Shown here: in pieces, positions 6,835 through 9,551 of the stretch
Layout: each line of letters begins with the position of its first letter
Position numbering within the stretch: the first letter of the stretch is position 1
From: UBA4055 sp036721445
Lineage (GTDB): Bacteria > UBA4055
Reading direction: 5' to 3'
Assembly (NCBI GenBank): GCA_036721445.1
Contig: DAIMKZ010000091.1
Location: 1-9,551 of the forward strand
Length of the DNA: 9,551 nt
The notes under the pieces: generated by a model
The model's input: the letters and a program-made list of their open reading frames with translations, nothing else
Database searches by the model: none
Told to the model about the DNA's origin: nothing
Program-made: the position numbers and the translations under genes

Positions 6835-8052
6835 ATGGACGGTATCAGAGAATTTTTATCAGAGAACGACAATATCAGGCACTTTGTGAATATTTCCGCT
6901 CTGCTGATCGGTGCTTATCTTCTTGACCTTTTTTTAAAAAAGATCGTTCTGGGAATAATCAAAAAAACTGTCTCCAAAACAAAGAACCAGTGGGATGACA
7001 AACTCTTTGAGCACAGGGTCTTCGAAAAACTGATAACTCTTATCCCCGCAATAATAATCTACAATTTCTCGCATTTTTTCCTGTCGGCTGAAGATCTGAT
7101 AAAAAGGATCATCGTTTCTCTGATAATACTTCTGTTCGTATTTTTTATAAATTCATTAACTAACGCCTTCAACGACATCTATAATACTTACTCATTCTCA
7201 AAAGACAAACCTATAAAAGGCTATCTTCAGATATTCAAGCTGATCGTATTCCTTACTGCCTTTCTGATAGTTGTCTCGGTCATGATGGACAAATCACCTG
7301 TTCTTCTTCTGAGCGGGATCGGTGCTGTCACCGCGATCCTGCTTCTTATCTTTAAAGACACGATCCTGTCTCTTGTCGCGAGCGTCCAGATCAGGACCAA
7401 TGAACTGATAAAGATCGGCGACTGGATAACAATGCCCAAATTCGATGCGGACGGCGATGTAATCGATATTGCGCTTCATACCGTTAAAATACAGAATTTC
7501 GATAAGACTATCACAAACATACCTACATATAAGTTCATTGAGGAGTCTTTCCAGAACTGGAGAGGCATGTCGGAATCCGGTTCAAGAAGAATTAAAAGAT
7601 CGGTAAATATAGATATATCATCGATAAGGTTCCTTGATCAGCAGGACATCGATAATTACAAAAATATCCGCGTTCTTAAAGAGTACATAGCTAAAAAACT
7701 TGCCGAAATAGCTGAATACAATAAAATTTTCGAAGAATCCGAGAAAAATCTGATAAATCAGAGGAAACTGACCAACATCGGTACTTTCAGGGCATATCTC
7801 AAAAATTATCTGTTAAATCATCCTAAAATAAACAAAGATATGATACTGCTTGTAAGGCAGCTCCCTCCCGGACCGGCGGGACTTCCGATAGAGATCTACG
7901 TTTTCGCGAACGACAACCGCTGGGTACAGTACGAAGAAATACAGGCTGATATATTTGATCATATTTTTGCTGTGATTCCGCAATTCGGTCTTGAAGTACA
8001 TCAGTCTCCGTCAAGCAGTGATATCAGATCATTGAAAGGAGCTTTAAAATGA
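6835..8052 (+). CDS. ybdG: YbdG/MscM-like mechanosensitive channel (MscS superfamily)
   Basis: A 405-aa inner-membrane protein, close in length to E. coli YbdG (415 aa), a miniconductance channel that opens under membrane tension and protects against osmotic downshock. There are about five membrane segments (15-35, 65-83, 90-115, 130-150, 155-172). The pore-lining helix LLLSGIGAVTAILLLIFKD (157-175) leads into the MscS beta domain (GDWITMP 195-201; GDVIDIALHTVKIQNFDKTI 207-226; IPTY 229-232). NWRGMSESGSRRIKRS (241-256), FRAYL near 318-322 and RQLPPGPAGLPIEIY (341-355) match what I recall of YbdG and separate it from small MscS. AGAGGA (6822-6827) is 7 nt before the ATG. The 3' end overlaps the TPR gene by 4 nt. 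A role in osmotic stress is established for the family; here it is inferred. Confidence 0.93.
   Translation: MDGIREFLSENDNIRHFVNISALLIGAYLLDLFLKKIVLGIIKKTVSKTKNQWDDKLFEHRVFEKLITLIPAIIIYNFSHFFLSAEDLIKRIIVSLIILLFVFFINSLTNAFNDIYNTYSFSKDKPIKGYLQIFKLIVFLTAFLIVVSVMMDKSPVLLLSGIGAVTAILLLIFKDTILSLVASVQIRTNELIKIGDWITMPKFDADGDVIDIALHTVKIQNFDKTITNIPTYKFIEESFQNWRGMSESGSRRIKRSVNIDISSIRFLDQQDIDNYKNIRVLKEYIAKKLAEIAEYNKIFEESEKNLINQRKLTNIGTFRAYLKNYLLNHPKINKDMILLVRQLPPGPAGLPIEIYVFANDNRWVQYEEIQADIFDHIFAVIPQFGLEVHQSPSSSDIRSLKGALK
8035..8041 (+). promoter_or_regulatory. Strong ribosome binding site of the TPR gene
   Basis: AAAGGAG, 7 nt before ATG 8049 and wholly inside the 3' end of the channel gene. With the ATGA stop/start overlap it indicates that the TPR protein is translated in step with the channel. 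Confidence 0.7.
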
Positions 8053-9023
8053 GATATCCGGGAGTGATACTGTCGATATTTTTATGCTTTCTGCAGGTAT
8101 TCGCATCGGATATAGAAAATAAAGAGTTAAGCCGGATCAATTCGGCCGTTGATATGATGTACAATGAAAAATTCGAAGACGCTTTTTTAATTTTCAGCTC
8201 TATAAATGAAACTTATCCCGATCACCCTGCGGGACCTTTTTTCATGGGCTACTATTATAATTTTCTTGCCTCTTTTTACGAGACCGACAAGTTTGACTCC
8301 AAGATCGTACTCTATTACAATTCTGCCGAAAAAAAAGCGGATTTTCACCTAGGTTTCGACAAAAACGACCCCTGGATGAACTTTTATAAAGGTGCATCGC
8401 TGATAAACAGAGGATACCTCTTAAGCAGGGACGGCAGAAGATTTTCCGCTCTCTCTAAAACACTTGACGGCATATCATACATCAAAGAGTCTCTCGAGAC
8501 AGGCGACGCAAAACTTCTGTACGGCACCTACCTGTTCTACAGAAGTGAAATTATAAGCTGGATATGGGATAAAAGACCTGAGGCCGTTAAGATCGTCTCT
8601 GAAAGCATCGAAAGATCGAACTTCAGCAGGTACCTGGCAATATCGACTCTGGGATGGATCTATATCGATTACGAAAAATTCGGGAAAGCTGAAGAAATGG
8701 CAGATCTCGCTCTTGAAAAATATCCTTCGTCACATCTTTTTCTGTTTCTTAAAGCCAGGGCACTGTTCGAACAAAAAAAATACTATGATGCTGAACAATT
8801 ATATTTAAAACTTTTAACAAAGATAGAAAATATGAAGGAAAAGTACTCAAATATTGATCTTTTCAATTCCTGTTATTTTCTTTCGAGAATATACTATGAA
8901 ACATCTGATCATGAAAAAAGCAGAAATTTCAGAAATAAGGCGCTCGGACTCAAACTTACTGATAAAGAAAAGAACATATTAAATAAACGGATCGAATATA
9001 TTAACGATCTAAAATTGCGTTAA
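8049..9023 (+). CDS. Exported TPR-repeat protein of unknown function
   Basis: A 324-aa protein with an N-terminal signal peptide (hydrophobic core 5-19, probable cleavage after VFA, A19), so it is likely periplasmic. The mature part is helical with tetratricopeptide-like repeats. The clearest are at about 28-58 (AVDMMYNEKFEDAFLIF), 195-226 (LGWIYIDYEKFGKAEEMADLALEKYP), 229-262 (ARALFEQKKYYDAEQLYLKLL) and 270-301 (LSRIYYETSDHEKSRNFRNKAL). The middle (60-190) is rich in aromatic residues and degenerate. TPRs usually bind partner proteins; no enzymatic motif is seen. It starts within the stop of the YbdG-like gene (ATGA, 4-nt overlap) with a strong SD, implying paired expression. The 3' end overlaps the convergent PfkB gene by 15 nt. 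I do not recognise a named family beyond TPR. Confidence 0.82.
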   Translation: MRYPGVILSIFLCFLQVFASDIENKELSRINSAVDMMYNEKFEDAFLIFSSINETYPDHPAGPFFMGYYYNFLASFYETDKFDSKIVLYYNSAEKKADFHLGFDKNDPWMNFYKGASLINRGYLLSRDGRRFSALSKTLDGISYIKESLETGDAKLLYGTYLFYRSEIISWIWDKRPEAVKIVSESIERSNFSRYLAISTLGWIYIDYEKFGKAEEMADLALEKYPSSHLFLFLKARALFEQKKYYDAEQLYLKLLTKIENMKEKYSNIDLFNSCYFLSRIYYETSDHEKSRNFRNKALGLKLTDKEKNILNKRIEYINDLKLR

Positions 9024-9551
9024 ATTCCTGAAAGTTTCATACTCAAGATGAATGTCGTCCGCGTCAAATTCCTTCAGCCCTTCTATCGAAAAATCGTTTA
9101 CGGAGTACGATGCGGTTATTGAACCGTAAACACACGCTTTTCTTATATTATTGAAACTGAAATCACCGGTCTTAGCCAGATATCCTGCGAATCCGCCCGC
9201 CAGACTGTCCCCTGCTCCAGTAGGGTCGGCGACCTGTCTTAAAGGGAATGCGGGCAGAAAAAACTCCTCTTTACCGTCGGTAGCATAAACTCCGTATTTG
9301 CCCAGCTTAACGATAAGTGCTTTCAGCAGCGAGCATTCCTCCAGTATCATGTCTGCCGCGGAAAGAAAATTATTTTCTCCTGTCATCAGAAGGAGTTCGG
9401 AATCGTTTATAATAAAAATATCCGATTTTCTTACCACATTAGCGACTTGAACTGGATCGCTGTGGATCCAAAAGTTCATTGTATCGGAAATAACCAGCTC
9501 CGGCCTTTTCCCCATTTTTTCCAAAACCTGAAGCTGAAGATCAGGACGGAT
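9009..9551 (-). CDS. PfkB-family carbohydrate/nucleoside kinase, C-terminal part (5' end outside window)
   Basis: The open frame runs through the right edge with no stop, so the start is missing; about 180 codons are present. The family transfers phosphate from ATP to a sugar or nucleoside. Visible features are the central segment LVISDTMNFWI, the fold segment IFIINDSELLLMTGE, the ATP-site stretch VKLGKYGVY, and the PfkB signature DPTGAGDSLAGGF. In visible-residue numbering DPTGAGD is 109-115, and D115 is the catalytic base. With DTMNFW and PAFPL it resembles uncharacterised bacterial ribokinase/adenosine-kinase-like proteins more than RbsK itself. The substrate cannot be decided without the N-terminal half. 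It reads toward the TPR gene and its TAG stop (9011-9009) lies inside that gene's last codons. Confidence 0.92.
   Translation of the reverse strand: MRPDLQLQVLEKMGKRPELVISDTMNFWIHSDPVQVANVVRKSDIFIINDSELLLMTGENNFLSAADMILEECSLLKALIVKLGKYGVYATDGKEEFFLPAFPLRQVADPTGAGDSLAGGFAGYLAKTGDFSFNNIRKACVYGSITASYSVNDFSIEGLKEFDADDIHLEYETFRNLTQF

Overview
The window is ordinary bacterial chromosome, densely packed, with eight protein-coding genes and no RNA gene, CRISPR array, insertion sequence or phage gene that I can see. Clear Shine-Dalgarno (SD) sequences, signal peptides on two exported proteins and a YbdG-type channel suggest a Gram-negative bacterium. Codon use leans to AGA/AGG for Arg and ATA for Ile. 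The SD usage and sigma70-like promoters argue against typical Bacteroidota. I cannot name the phylum; an uncultured FCB-group-like lineage is only a guess.

Left third (3-3046, minus strand): a four-gene operon in the order GntR/YtrA-type repressor, ABC ATPase, large two-module membrane permease, small one-module membrane protein. The genes overlap or lie at most 14 nt apart, and each start has an SD. Upstream is a good sigma70-type promoter whose -10 region lies inside an inverted repeat, AGTGTA-N12-TACACT. This closely resembles the operator I recall for Bacillus subtilis YtrA. The layout fits a self-repressed ABC transporter of the YtrABC type, which in Bacillus responds to cell-wall-active antibiotics. 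The small membrane protein is a colinear paralogue of the N-terminal half of the large permease and may be a truncated or frameshifted copy.

Middle (3122-6758, plus strand): an MFS transporter followed 13 nt later by an exported S9-family serine peptidase. The peptidase closely resembles the glutamyl endopeptidase (S9D) group known from chloroplasts and bacteria. The MFS gene diverges from the GntR operon across a 121-151 nt gap.

Right (6835-9023, plus strand): a YbdG/MscM-like mechanosensitive channel with its own candidate promoter, overlapping by 4 nt (ATGA) an exported TPR-repeat protein. At the right edge a PfkB-family sugar/nucleoside kinase runs on the minus strand. Its 5' end is outside the window, and its 3' end overlaps the TPR gene tail to tail by 15 nt.

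No wholly new system stands out. The observations most worth a second look are the YtrA-like operator, the half-length permease paralogue with an A6 slippery-type site at its end, the MFS/S9D pair, and the uncharacterised TPR protein coupled to the YbdG-like channel.
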